Origin: Acidimicrobiia bacterium
GTDB lineage: Bacteria > Actinomycetota > Acidimicrobiia > Acidimicrobiales > Aldehydirespiratoraceae
Reading direction: 5' to 3'
Assembly: GCA_022820805.1 (NCBI GenBank)
Contig: JAJEEV010000053.1
Span: 1 to 64,000, forward strand
DNA: 64,000 nt
Both the position numbers and the translations under genes were made by a program. Numbering within the stretch: position 1 is the stretch's first letter; the number at the start of each line of letters is the position of its first letter. The notes under the pieces are model-generated. The model did no database searches. It was given only the letters and a program-made list of their open reading frames with translations, and was not told the DNA's origin. This document shows positions 28,378-38,014 of this stretch, piece after piece.

Positions 28378-31308
28378 TCAGGCAATCTGCCGGCTCATCA
28401 GGTTCTGGAATACGCCCGGAGTCGCGGCCAACTCCTCGAAGGAGCCCTCCTGAACGACCTTGCCCCTGCGCAGCACAAATATTCGGTCGGCTCGACGCAG
28501 GGTGGAGAGGCGGTGCGCGACCACTATCCGCGTCGACGTCAGGCGCGACAGATTGTCGAGGATCTCGGACTGCGTCTCGGCATCCAGCCAACTGGTGGCT
28601 TCGTCGAGAATCAGGATGCGGGGATCGCGGAGCAGCGCGTGCGCGATCTGGATTCGCTGGCTCTCGCCGCCGGACGTTACGGCGGCGCCAGCGCCCACCG
28701 GTGTCAGCATGCCCATCGGCATCGCCGCGATCTCGCGGTCCAAGGCGGCGAGTCGGGCCGCCTGCCATGCATCCTCCGCAGTGGCGCCCTCGTGATCGCC
28801 GACGATGTTGTCCCACAGATCCTGAGGGTGGAGCTGCACATCCTGGGGCACCACGCCGATCTGCCGTCGCACCGCCTTGAGATCGAGCTGCTGAAGATCC
28901 CGACCATCGAAGTAGATCGACCCGCTCGAGGGCTGCTCGAGCCCGAGCGCGAGCCGCAAGAGGGTGCTCTTGCCGGCGCCCGACTCGCCGACGATGGCTA
29001 CGAACTCGCCCTTGCGGGCCCGGATGGACACTTCGTCGAGGATCAGCGGCCCGTCCGCATCGTGGCGGAACGAGACCCGGTCGAAGACGATCTCGCCGCG
29101 CAGCTCTTCCACGAACTCCCCTTCGGCCCTCGTCTCGGTGGCCTCGGCCAGCAGGGGCCGGATCTGACTCCATGCGGGCACTGCGGCGGCCAGGGCGCTG
29201 AACGATTCGCCCAGCCGGATGACCGCCCTCTGGTAGAGCAGGAACAGGACGAAGACGACGATGAAGTCGCCGGCCGTGACGGAGTCCGGGCCGGACATCG
29301 TCGCGATCAGGATCACCGTCGCTCCGGCCAGCGACGGCAGAGCCGCACCGAATGCCCGCAGATGCATCTCGATGGCGCCGAGCTCCAGTTCCGCACGCTT
29401 CTGCTCGCGGTAGCCCCGCGCCCAGGCTGCGAAGCCCGAGCCCTCGGCGCCGTCCACTCGCAGCTGTGGGATGCCGTTGATGAGTTGGAACAGCCGGCCG
29501 GACAGACGCCGAACAGCCTTCAGCCGGCGGTCGTGCGGCCCGATCTGGCGCAGTCCGATCGCTCCGGTCACGAGCAGCGACAGCAGCCCGAAGGCAGCCG
29601 TCAGCCCGCCGAGCCGGGCGTCGCGCCAGGCGATGAGCAAGAACGCCGGCGACAGGAACAGGACCGACAACACCCCGGCGCCGATCACGCCCTGCGCGGC
29701 GTCGCGCACATTCTGGAACGTCATGCCTCGAACGGCCAGGTCGTTGGCCGGGTACTGCCGCAGGACGCCGGTCGGCAGCCGCAGCAATCGGTCCCAGAAG
29801 GCGGCCTCCATGCGGGAGATGACGCGACCCTCGAGGCGCATCAGGGACATGCCGTGCAGGACGTGCAGCAGGGCGCGGGCGAGACCGAGGGCCACCAGGG
29901 TCAGGCTGATCCCGTAGAGCAGACCGGCATCGCCGGCCGGGATCACCTCATCCGCGACCAGACCGAGCGCCACGGCCGGCAGCAGCATGATCAGGCCGCC
30001 GAGCAGCCCGGTCGCCAGGAAGCGGGCCAGGTCCGCGCCCAGTCCCTTCCGTGCGACGGCCCACAGGTCGCGCCAACCGGCGGCGGCGGACTTCAGCGGG
30101 GGATAGAAGACCCAGGCTTCCGGGCGCAGCGCCCCGGCGCTGGATGCAGTCACCCGTCGCTTGCGCCGCTGGGCGGGATCGATCTCCCGGTAGTTCCGGA
30201 TCACGCCGGGCAGCAGCGCCACGGGTCGGTCGTCCTCGGCGTGGAACGCCAGCATGGCGCCGCTGTCGCCGACCCACCAGCGATCCTCAGCGCCGAGCCG
30301 CACCCTCCGGCCGCGCACTCCGGATGCGCTGAGCACTCTGGCGAGCACTGCGTCGGTGGTGGATCGTCCGGCGGTGGGCGGACCGGGCGGAGGCTGGAAC
30401 GTGATGCCCGCGTGCCGGCCGATCACTCTCAGGACATCGTGCAGTCCTGAGTCCGCCGCTCTGGTCCCTTCATCCAGGAGGCCGTACACGTTGAAGAGGC
30501 GTCGGCGGGCGTCCTCCTCGTCGCCCCGGCGGCTGATGGTCCGGGCCAGTGCCTGATTCGCCTGGTCGACGACGGCCAGCCGGCGGTTCAGTCGCTCGAG
30601 CGAGAACGCGACCCGGTTGAACGCATGCAGGGCGGGCAGCAACAGCCGGTCCTCGGCGAGTTCCGCCGAGGATGCCGTGGAGACGTGCACCCCCTGCGTC
30701 AAGGTGCACCAGGTGGCCGGCGTGAGCGGTAAGGCGCGTCCGGCGTCATCGGGGTCGGTCTCGCTCTCGGCGGGGTCGATCAGGTCCATGAAGAGACCCG
30801 CTCCAGGCGGCAGCCCGGTGACCCACACCGCGCCACGGCGCGCCGCGAGCGTGCCGCTCCGGGCCGCCGGCCCTTCACCCGATTCGAGGAGTGCGTCCAT
30901 CCGCGGATGATGGGCCACGCCTCGGACCAGCATGGCGGAGATGTCCAGGAGCCATGCGTCCACCTGTCCGGCCAGTTCGGCACTGCCGATGGCCTCTAGC
31001 CGGGAGGAGGGAAGACGCCGCAGCACGGTGCCCGGCAACCCCTTGGCGATCAGTCCCAGGGACGTCTCGTCGTGATGGGGCGCCACGCCGGGCAGGAGGC
31101 GACCGGCGCCGGCGCGCAGCACGTGCTGCGGTGCTGACTGCTCCACTCCCTCCTGGCTCTCGATCAGGAACAGGTCGACCGCGCCGGACTCGATGAACCA
31201 GGCGAAGTCGGGATCGCCGATGTCGACGGGCAGGTTGGCGGCGGACGTGACCGCGGTGCCCGACTCAGCCGCGACCTGACCGAGCGTCGGGTTCCCCGGG
31301 GCCGTCAT
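28378..31308 (-). CDS. NHLP/NHLM-type bacteriocin export ABC transporter, permease/ATPase without peptidase domain
   Basis: ABC exporter with GESGAGKSTLLRLALGLEQP, SGGESQRIQIAHALLRDPRILILDEATSWLD; long N-terminal region as in NHLM ATPases. Confidence 0.88.
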   Translation of the reverse strand: MTAPGNPTLGQVAAESGTAVTSAANLPVDIGDPDFAWFIESGAVDLFLIESQEGVEQSAPQHVLRAGAGRLLPGVAPHHDETSLGLIAKGLPGTVLRRLPSSRLEAIGSAELAGQVDAWLLDISAMLVRGVAHHPRMDALLESGEGPAARSGTLAARRGAVWVTGLPPGAGLFMDLIDPAESETDPDDAGRALPLTPATWCTLTQGVHVSTASSAELAEDRLLLPALHAFNRVAFSLERLNRRLAVVDQANQALARTISRRGDEEDARRRLFNVYGLLDEGTRAADSGLHDVLRVIGRHAGITFQPPPGPPTAGRSTTDAVLARVLSASGVRGRRVRLGAEDRWWVGDSGAMLAFHAEDDRPVALLPGVIRNYREIDPAQRRKRRVTASSAGALRPEAWVFYPPLKSAAAGWRDLWAVARKGLGADLARFLATGLLGGLIMLLPAVALGLVADEVIPAGDAGLLYGISLTLVALGLARALLHVLHGMSLMRLEGRVISRMEAAFWDRLLRLPTGVLRQYPANDLAVRGMTFQNVRDAAQGVIGAGVLSVLFLSPAFLLIAWRDARLGGLTAAFGLLSLLVTGAIGLRQIGPHDRRLKAVRRLSGRLFQLINGIPQLRVDGAEGSGFAAWARGYREQKRAELELGAIEMHLRAFGAALPSLAGATVILIATMSGPDSVTAGDFIVVFVLFLLYQRAVIRLGESFSALAAAVPAWSQIRPLLAEATETRAEGEFVEELRGEIVFDRVSFRHDADGPLILDEVSIRARKGEFVAIVGESGAGKSTLLRLALGLEQPSSGSIYFDGRDLQQLDLKAVRRQIGVVPQDVQLHPQDLWDNIVGDHEGATAEDAWQAARLAALDREIAAMPMGMLTPVGAGAAVTSGGESQRIQIAHALLRDPRILILDEATSWLDAETQSEILDNLSRLTSTRIVVAHRLSTLRRADRIFVLRRGKVVQEGSFEELAATPGVFQNLMSRQIA

Positions 31309-33533
31309 CCGGCCAGCTCCGTCCGCACCAGGCGGTGGTACGTCCCGTGCGCGTCGGCCATGAGCTCGTCGTGGGTGCCGCGCTGCACGGCCACGCCCCC
31401 GTCCAGCACAATGATCTGGTCGCAGTCGCGAACCGTGCTCAACCGGTGTGCGACGATCATGCAACTGACGCCCCGGCGGCGCAGCGCGTCGTCGACGTAC
31501 GCCTCGGTGTCGGCATCCAGAGCGCTGGTTGCCTCGTCGAGAATCAGTACCGTCGGGTTGCCGACCAGGGCACGGGCGATCTCCAGCCGCTGCCGCTGCC
31601 CGCCGCTGAAATTGGCTCCGTCCTCTTCCACTGGAGATGCGTAGCCGCGGGGCCGGCCGAGAATGTCGTCGTGGATGGCGGCGTCGCGGGCCGCGGCGAC
31701 CACGTCTTCGTCGAGCACGGTGGGGTTCCACAGCGTGAGGTTGTCGCGTACGGTGGCGGAGAAGAGGACGATGCGCTGGTCCGCCATCGATATGGAGCGT
31801 GACAGCACCTCGTCGGGAATCTCGTCCCGGGGCCGGCCGTCGAACAGGACCTCCCCCGACCAGGGGTGCAGGATGCCGGTGACGAGGCGGGACAGCGTCG
31901 ACTTCCCCGACCCGCTGGGGCCCACCACCGCGACGCGCTGCCCCGGCTGGAGGGTGAGGCTGAGATCCTTGATGAGCGGCGGGCGGTTCCGGTTGTAGCC
32001 GAAGGTCACACCGCGCAACTCCACGTGCCCCGCCAACCGCAGGCGCCCGTCGAGGGTGGCGATCGACTGGGACGCTTCGGTCCGGTGGGCCGCGCCTGGG
32101 TCCACCGGTGTGTCGGTGATGTCGTCCAGGCGTTGCATGTCGGTCAGAAGAGCCTGGCGCTCGTGAGCGAACTCGGCGAAGCGCCCTATGGGTTCCAGGA
32201 ACATGATCGCGACGAGGAAGAACGCCGTCAGCGCGCCCAGCGTCAACTCGCCGGACATGACCCTCGTCGCGCCTAGCGCCAGCACGGCGGCGCTTCCAAG
32301 GATCGTGAACAGGTCCGGCGCGGCGGTGATGAGGTTGTTCAGTTCGGAGAATCGCTGGCGCACCTGCAGCTCGCGCGCCTGATGGCCGCTCCAGCGCCCG
32401 AACATGTGGTCCTCCGCCCCCGCCATTCGCAGGACGTCGGCCTGGCTCAGCATGATCGTGCCGACGCCCATCAGCAGGCCCTGCTCGTGCCGCAGGGCGG
32501 CGGCCTGCTCGGATCGGTCGCGCGCCACCAGGCGCAGGAGCAGCCCGTTCAAGAGCGCCAGGGTCAGCACCGAGAGCGCCAGGAGCAGGTCGTACATCAT
32601 CATGACGGCCAGGAACACGACGCTCATGGCGACATCCGCCAGCAGGCCGAGGACGCGCTCCGACAGGCCTTGCGCAACCCTGTCGACGGACAGGAGGCGC
32701 GCCGTCAGGTCACCGACGAGTCGGTGGCTGAAGTAGTCCACCGGCAGGCGCAGGAGCTGCGATACGGAGCGGTTGCCCAGCACGATCGAGATGCGGACCG
32801 CCAGCCGCTGAAGGAACCGCTGCTTCAGCCAGGTGACGCCATACACGAGGAGGCCCGCACCCGCCAGCGCCGCCGCCACGCCGAGTCCCCACGACTCGCC
32901 CTCGCCCAGTACGCGGTCGATGAACAGGCCGGCCGCGAACGGCGCTGTCAGGGCGAGCACGGCCAGTATCAGCCCGCAGACGACGGCCCACGCCGCCCCG
33001 CTCCAGGCGCCGCTCAGCCAGAGCGGGAGGCGTCGCAGCAGGCCGACGGGAGCACCCCCGGGCTGGAACGCGGGGCCGGGACGAAGTGTCAGCGCCACCC
33101 CGGTGAACCCGGCGTCGAACTCCTGCGGGGAGACTCTGCGGTAGCCAGCAGCCGGGTCGTTCAGGTAGACCCACTTGCCGTCGAAACCCTCCAGGACAAC
33201 GAAGTGGTTGAACTCCCAGTAGAGGATCATCGGGAGCGGCATCTGCTTGAGGCGGCTCACCGACACGCTCCACCCCGAGCCCTCGAGGCCGTAGCGCTCG
33301 GCGGCCCGCATCAGCCCGGCGGCGGTGGATCCGTCCCGCCCGACCTCACACGAGCCGCGCAGCTCCGACAGCCGAACCCAGCGGCCGAAATGGGCCAGCA
33401 AGCTGCCGAGGCAGGCCGCGCCGCACTCGGTCGCGTGGGTCTGCATGAAGAGAGGCGTGACGATCCGCCGACCTCGCGAGGCCTGACCCTCCTGGCCGCC
33501 CCGCGACATCCATCGCAAGTTGCGCCGCGCCAT
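31305..33533 (-). CDS. NHLP/NHLM-type peptidase-containing (C39) ABC exporter
   Basis: C39 Cys motif MQTHATECGAACLGSLLAHFGRWV; EFNHFVVLEGFDGKWVYLNDPAAG; ATPase GPSGSGKSTLSRLV, FSGGQRQRLEIARALVGNPTVLILDEATSALD. Confidence 0.92.
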   Translation of the reverse strand: MARRNLRWMSRGGQEGQASRGRRIVTPLFMQTHATECGAACLGSLLAHFGRWVRLSELRGSCEVGRDGSTAAGLMRAAERYGLEGSGWSVSVSRLKQMPLPMILYWEFNHFVVLEGFDGKWVYLNDPAAGYRRVSPQEFDAGFTGVALTLRPGPAFQPGGAPVGLLRRLPLWLSGAWSGAAWAVVCGLILAVLALTAPFAAGLFIDRVLGEGESWGLGVAAALAGAGLLVYGVTWLKQRFLQRLAVRISIVLGNRSVSQLLRLPVDYFSHRLVGDLTARLLSVDRVAQGLSERVLGLLADVAMSVVFLAVMMMYDLLLALSVLTLALLNGLLLRLVARDRSEQAAALRHEQGLLMGVGTIMLSQADVLRMAGAEDHMFGRWSGHQARELQVRQRFSELNNLITAAPDLFTILGSAAVLALGATRVMSGELTLGALTAFFLVAIMFLEPIGRFAEFAHERQALLTDMQRLDDITDTPVDPGAAHRTEASQSIATLDGRLRLAGHVELRGVTFGYNRNRPPLIKDLSLTLQPGQRVAVVGPSGSGKSTLSRLVTGILHPWSGEVLFDGRPRDEIPDEVLSRSISMADQRIVLFSATVRDNLTLWNPTVLDEDVVAAARDAAIHDDILGRPRGYASPVEEDGANFSGGQRQRLEIARALVGNPTVLILDEATSALDADTEAYVDDALRRRGVSCMIVAHRLSTVRDCDQIIVLDGGVAVQRGTHDELMADAHGTYHRLVRTELAG

Positions 33534-33546
33534 TACCGCGCCATTG

Positions 33547-34059
33547 CTAGGCCGAGCCGAAGCCGAGGAGGGAGGTGAGCGAGTATGGTCCGCGGTCGAT
33601 CCGAGCCCGGCACGGCGCGCCGTTCGGAAGGTCCAGGTCGGGCACCGGCGGGAGGTCGACATTGATCTGTCGCCTGGAGTCCGCCGCGCTGACGCTCCCT
33701 TCCAGCCGAAGCGTCGTGCCATCGGGCAACTGCACCTCAACTGAGGCCTGCATGCCGCGACTCAGGCTCCGGGTCACGTGCGGGGCTGTCAGCAGCGTGG
33801 CTCGAAGGTGACGGTCCCCGGCGTCGTCCGCCCGGGAGGCCACTTGGTCATCCGACTCCGGCACGAGCAGGACGCAGTCGAGCGCGACCTCACGGTCGAT
33901 GGTGCCGAAGAGGACCCAGGCTCCGACGCCCACGAGGATCAGTCCGACGGCAACCAGCGCGATGCGCTCGCGGGGGGCGGTGACGCGGAGCAGACGGTCC
34001 AACTGCTGCCGGTTCGCGCGCGCCGCGATCGCTCGCTCGCGAAACGGGTTGTCGAGCAT
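33547..34059 (-). CDS. Short HlyD-like/NHLM secretion protein (about 170 aa)
   Basis: LDNPFRERAIAARANRQQLDRLLRVTAPRERIALVAVGLILVGVGAWVLFGTI, then a beta-rich MFP-like tail; no long coiled coil. Confidence 0.65.
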   Translation of the reverse strand: MLDNPFRERAIAARANRQQLDRLLRVTAPRERIALVAVGLILVGVGAWVLFGTIDREVALDCVLLVPESDDQVASRADDAGDRHLRATLLTAPHVTRSLSRGMQASVEVQLPDGTTLRLEGSVSAADSRRQINVDLPPVPDLDLPNGAPCRARIDRGPYSLTSLLGFGSA

Positions 34060-34246
34060 GAGGAGCGTCCCTTCCTCGCGTTGCCGTGGGCACGGGACCC
34101 GGCCGTCGGCGTCGTGTGGACGGCCGGCTTCACGCCTTTCTTCGGAGGGGCTGCAGTTCGTGGCGTCGAGCGCTAATCTACTGTCTGGTGAGAAGTTCAT
34201 ATACTTCGCACACATGACGAAACATCTATACTCGGGAAGGATCAAC

Positions 34247-34546
34247 ATGTCCACTGATGTGAACACAATGATGAGGTCGGCAATCCAGACTGCGGGCGAG
34301 ATGCAGCGTCAGCTGCTCGAGAGGGCCGGCGAGAATGCCGATTTCCGTGCGCGACTCATTGCGGATCCCAAGGGCGCGGTCAAGCAGGAATACGGCATCG
34401 ATCTGCCCGAATACATCAACGTTCAGGTGCATGAGAGCAACCCCAAGGACATGCACCTCGTCCTGCCCCCGGACCCCGACGCCGAGATGGAGTTGAGCGA
34501 GGAGATGCTGGATGCGATCGCAGCCGGCCTCTCCTGTTGCCTCTGA
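34247..34546 (+). CDS. NHLP-leader RiPP precursor peptide, predicted core LSCCL
   Basis: NHLP leader MRSAIQTAGEMQRQLLERAGENADFRARLIADPKGAVKQEYGIDLPEYINVQVHESNPKDMHLVLPP...ELSEEMLDAIAAG then LSCCL-stop; SD-like GGGAAGG. Confidence 0.85.
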   Translation: MSTDVNTMMRSAIQTAGEMQRQLLERAGENADFRARLIADPKGAVKQEYGIDLPEYINVQVHESNPKDMHLVLPPDPDAEMELSEEMLDAIAAGLSCCL

Positions 34547-35665
34547 TCAGCGGTCTCCGGTGGTCCCCAGCGGGGGGAGCACGAGGCAGAACACGTAGGC
34601 CTTGACCTCTTCGAAGCGGTCGCCGACCAAGGCCATCTTGAGGTGATGGACGCCTCTGACGGCCATTAGCAGGCCGCTGCGGCCGAACACAGTTTCCACT
34701 CCCGCCCAAGACTCCGTGAGCGCGGCCAGTTTCTCCGGTACGACCCGTCCCGGCGAGCGCAGGCCGTCGATGATTCCCATCCACGGTTGGATGTCCTTCG
34801 ACCACTGGGTGTCCCTGGCGTAGTAGCTCACGCCCAGATCAGGCCTCACGCCGCCCGGATCGATGTCCAGGTGCGCGGCCAGGTGGGCGAAGGCCCCTTG
34901 TGCCTCGAGGTCCTCCACGAACGGCGCGAAGGTCTCGGCCCGCCCGGGCCACCCGGCTCGCTCCAGGAACGATGTCAGCTCGTGCGTGCTCCTGATGCCC
35001 GTGATCGCCACCCGCAATGCCCTCGGCCGATCCGGGAAGGCGCCGACGGCGCCGAGTTGCGCGCCCGGCGGCCTCGCCCCGAACAGCTGTTCTGCGTGCC
35101 GGCGTTCCGCGTGGTCCGGCTGCCACCCGCAGGCGCCGGCGACCGCGTCGGCGATGACGCACAGTTCTTCAGGCTCCTGGACCGAACCGGGGTCGGGCAG
35201 CGCGTCGACGGTGGGATAGAGGAAGATCCCCGGATCGGGGAACGGCCCGTGGTGTTCTGGATCGATGTCGTACTCGAGCATCAGCTTCGTGCCGGCGTTC
35301 CGCTGCAGGGCGGCCCCTTCCCGCCCCATCTCCTGTAGGAGACCGGCGACCGCTCTCGCGGACGCATCTTCGGGCCGCGACCGGGACCACGCCTCGAAGT
35401 GCGCCGCAGACCGGCTCCCATGGAACAGCGCAAGGCCGAGATCGCCCCTCGGTTCGGCCTCATGCAGCCGCAGCTCGAAGCCGAAGCCGGAGGTCGCGAG
35501 GCTGGTCGGAAGCCCGCTGGCCCGCTCCACCAGCCGGTCCCATCCACGGCCGGAGATCAGCGCGGGCGGGATTCGGCTCTTGAACTGCTCCAGCAGTTCG
35601 CCGACGGAGTCCGCCTGAGCCAGCATGTGCTCCTCGACGCCGGCTCGGAGTTCGTCGATGTTCAT
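34547..35665 (-). CDS. Uncharacterised RiPP-cluster protein (possible tailoring enzyme)
   Basis: Intact 372-aa frame abutting the precursor stop at TGATCA; HHLKMALVGDRFEEVKAYVFCLVLP C-terminus; no confident family. Confidence 0.6.
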   Translation of the reverse strand: MNIDELRAGVEEHMLAQADSVGELLEQFKSRIPPALISGRGWDRLVERASGLPTSLATSGFGFELRLHEAEPRGDLGLALFHGSRSAAHFEAWSRSRPEDASARAVAGLLQEMGREGAALQRNAGTKLMLEYDIDPEHHGPFPDPGIFLYPTVDALPDPGSVQEPEELCVIADAVAGACGWQPDHAERRHAEQLFGARPPGAQLGAVGAFPDRPRALRVAITGIRSTHELTSFLERAGWPGRAETFAPFVEDLEAQGAFAHLAAHLDIDPGGVRPDLGVSYYARDTQWSKDIQPWMGIIDGLRSPGRVVPEKLAALTESWAGVETVFGRSGLLMAVRGVHHLKMALVGDRFEEVKAYVFCLVLPPLGTTGDR

Positions 35666-35709
35666 GGATCCATTGCCTTTCCTTGCTGTCCGCTGCTGTT
35701 CGACATCGT

Positions 35710-37998
35710 TCAGGCGATGACCGGGATCGGGTTCAACTGCTCCTCCGAGAGCGGGCTCTCCCGCCGACCCGTCGAGACCGGAACGTCGAACAGCCGTCCG
35801 GGCGCGAGGCGGGCCCAGAAGTGGCGCATGCCCGGCACGACGACGCGCGTCACCGGCATGCCGATGTCGGGCCGGGTCTGGTCGAGCACGAGAAACTCCA
35901 TGCCGCGGGCTTCGACAAGCGCCCGGCAGTGCTCCACGTCCTCGCGGGTGTCCGAGGTGTCGGGAACCGGATAGTCCAGGCTGCCTCTCCGGGCTGTGCC
36001 GGGCGCCGGCGCCAGCCAGGGGTGATCCGCCAGCTTGCCGGTCTGCCACCACCAGCGGCTCATAGCGTCGTTGACGGCGTAGCGGGCGCCGCGTCGCGCC
36101 GGTCCGCTCACCCATTGCAGGCACTGGTTCAACTCGCACACCGCGCGCAACGCGGCGATGTGCGGATCGGGGTGCGCTCCGGCGGAATACAGGATGTCCT
36201 CAGCGCCTCCGGTGGTCCTGCGGGAGAGCGCCACGAAGACCGGAATACCGAAGTCGCCGGTCGCGTCCAGCACCCACATGTCGCGCTCATGGCGGCCGTA
36301 GTACCCCCGCGCCGACGCCAAGTACCCGTCGTCGAAGCTCGACAGGTCCACCTCCGGCAGGAGCAGCCGGTTGTACCACCAGATGGCGAAGGCATCGCGC
36401 TCGACGAGTTCGAGGAACCCCTGCAGGATCGCCTCCTCGAGCGTGTTCCCCGCGGCGCATCCGTTCGAGTCCGCCCTGAGACCCGAACCGTCGCCTCCTT
36501 CGGTGGCCATGCCGTAGAGGATCGATGTGGGCACATACCGGTGACGGCCCTGGGTGAGCGACCACACCGGTGACCAGTCGATCTCCGCTTCGGGATCGAG
36601 CCGGGGCGGCACGAAGTTGTAGGGATGGCCGTCGGCGTTGATCCGTTCCGCATCATCGAGTTGCCGGTCGCTGAACAACTGGACATCGTTCGGATGGATC
36701 GCCTCGGACTCTCCGGCCTTCTCGAAGCTCTCGAGGCTGCGCCGGCAGCGGATCTCGTCGTTGTGAAACGCGCCGCTGTAGCGCTCGATCGCCTCACAGA
36801 GAGCGCTCACCTCGGACTGCTGCGGCGTGCTGCCCTTGCCCGCGCTCTTGCTCCGCAGGCTGGTGCGCAGGGAACTGAGAGTGCGGCTCCTGAGCGCATG
36901 GTTGTCGCCTGCCCAGTGCACGTGCCGCCAAGGGTCGGCCTCGTCCGACGTGCGGGTGAGCCATGTGACCACGCCGGTGACCGGGCTCACGAGGTGGCGA
37001 TACTTGGCCAGCGTCACCTCGGGAGGGGCGACGCGCCGGCCGCCGCTGTTGTGCACCGGCTTGGGGCTCGAGCGCAGCCGCACCGGCTCGGCCGGCCGGT
37101 CGGCGCGGTACAAGGCCTGGTCTCCGCAGGCGAGGCACTGCGGGCGGCGCATGGCCGGATGCTGCCGGCTCTCGAGGCTGCTGGCATCCAGCGAGATGAC
37201 GTGCTCGTGGACGGGGGCCAGCTCCCCGAATACCAGCCACTTGGCGATCTCGACCGCGGCCAGACCGCATGCCGCCTCCGCCAAGGCCGGCTCCATGGCG
37301 CGGGGCCGGACGGCTGAGGACTCCCCGCCGAAGTTGCGCACGAAGTTGTGGACCTCCTGGTGGGCCCGGAGGCGGTAGGCGAGACACGCCCAGCACGGGC
37401 CGCCGCCGGCCGGCCGGAAGACGGGCCCGAACAGCGGCTGCATGCCGCCCGGTCGGACGAGGATCCAGGGCGTGCCGGACTGGAGATGTCGGCGATTGAC
37501 CGCGTCGTGGCGTTCCTCGAGGTAGTCCGCGCACACGACCGCCGACACCGAGGGGCGGTCGGCGGCCACCCGGACGCCCAGCATCTCGAGCCGGTCGGCG
37601 AGCGGGCCGGCGTCGCCGGCGACGTCCACCGTCGCCCCGTCCAGCTGCTGCTCCGCCCAGCGGGGGGAAGCACCGAGCGATGTCCAGTACGCCGCCCGCC
37701 CCGGGGCCATGCGATGGTCGCCCGACACGAGATACCCCCGCGACGCCAGAGCGGTGATCGCGGCCCGGACCTCGGACGCCGAGTGTGCGGGGCCCAGGAC
37801 GTCGGCGATCTCGGTGTGCGAGCGGCGCCCGTCCAGCAGCGGCATGAGGTCGCAGTGGATCCGCCCGCTGAGCAGCGTGTTGAAGGTCTCGGAAACAAGC
37901 AGTGTCTGTCCGTCGCCGATCGGCCGGTACTCGAGATGGGGCGTGAGAAGCGGCGCTTCGATGAGGCCGCAGTCGGCGGGGGTGGTTCGTTTCAGCAC
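35710..37998 (-). CDS. Fused E1-like/YcaO cyclodehydratase (azoline-forming)
   Basis: CWAC...CLAC putative zinc tetrad; SEVSALCEAIERYSG, LEEAILQGFLELVERDAFAIWWYNR; Pro-rich C-terminus NPIPVIA. Confidence 0.9.
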   Translation of the reverse strand: MLKRTTPADCGLIEAPLLTPHLEYRPIGDGQTLLVSETFNTLLSGRIHCDLMPLLDGRRSHTEIADVLGPAHSASEVRAAITALASRGYLVSGDHRMAPGRAAYWTSLGASPRWAEQQLDGATVDVAGDAGPLADRLEMLGVRVAADRPSVSAVVCADYLEERHDAVNRRHLQSGTPWILVRPGGMQPLFGPVFRPAGGGPCWACLAYRLRAHQEVHNFVRNFGGESSAVRPRAMEPALAEAACGLAAVEIAKWLVFGELAPVHEHVISLDASSLESRQHPAMRRPQCLACGDQALYRADRPAEPVRLRSSPKPVHNSGGRRVAPPEVTLAKYRHLVSPVTGVVTWLTRTSDEADPWRHVHWAGDNHALRSRTLSSLRTSLRSKSAGKGSTPQQSEVSALCEAIERYSGAFHNDEIRCRRSLESFEKAGESEAIHPNDVQLFSDRQLDDAERINADGHPYNFVPPRLDPEAEIDWSPVWSLTQGRHRYVPTSILYGMATEGGDGSGLRADSNGCAAGNTLEEAILQGFLELVERDAFAIWWYNRLLLPEVDLSSFDDGYLASARGYYGRHERDMWVLDATGDFGIPVFVALSRRTTGGAEDILYSAGAHPDPHIAALRAVCELNQCLQWVSGPARRGARYAVNDAMSRWWWQTGKLADHPWLAPAPGTARRGSLDYPVPDTSDTREDVEHCRALVEARGMEFLVLDQTRPDIGMPVTRVVVPGMRHFWARLAPGRLFDVPVSTGRRESPLSEEQLNPIPVIA

Positions 37999-38014
37999 CG
38001 GCGGCCGCGCCGGA

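Noticed and set aside
28513-30450. 645-aa plus-strand ORF antisense to the NHLM ABC transporter
   Set aside because: Gln/Arg/Asp/His-rich nonsense-like translation; minus strand has Walker motifs.
32382-33578. 398-aa plus-strand ORF opposite the C39 exporter
   Set aside because: No homology features; C39 and ABC motifs are on the minus strand.
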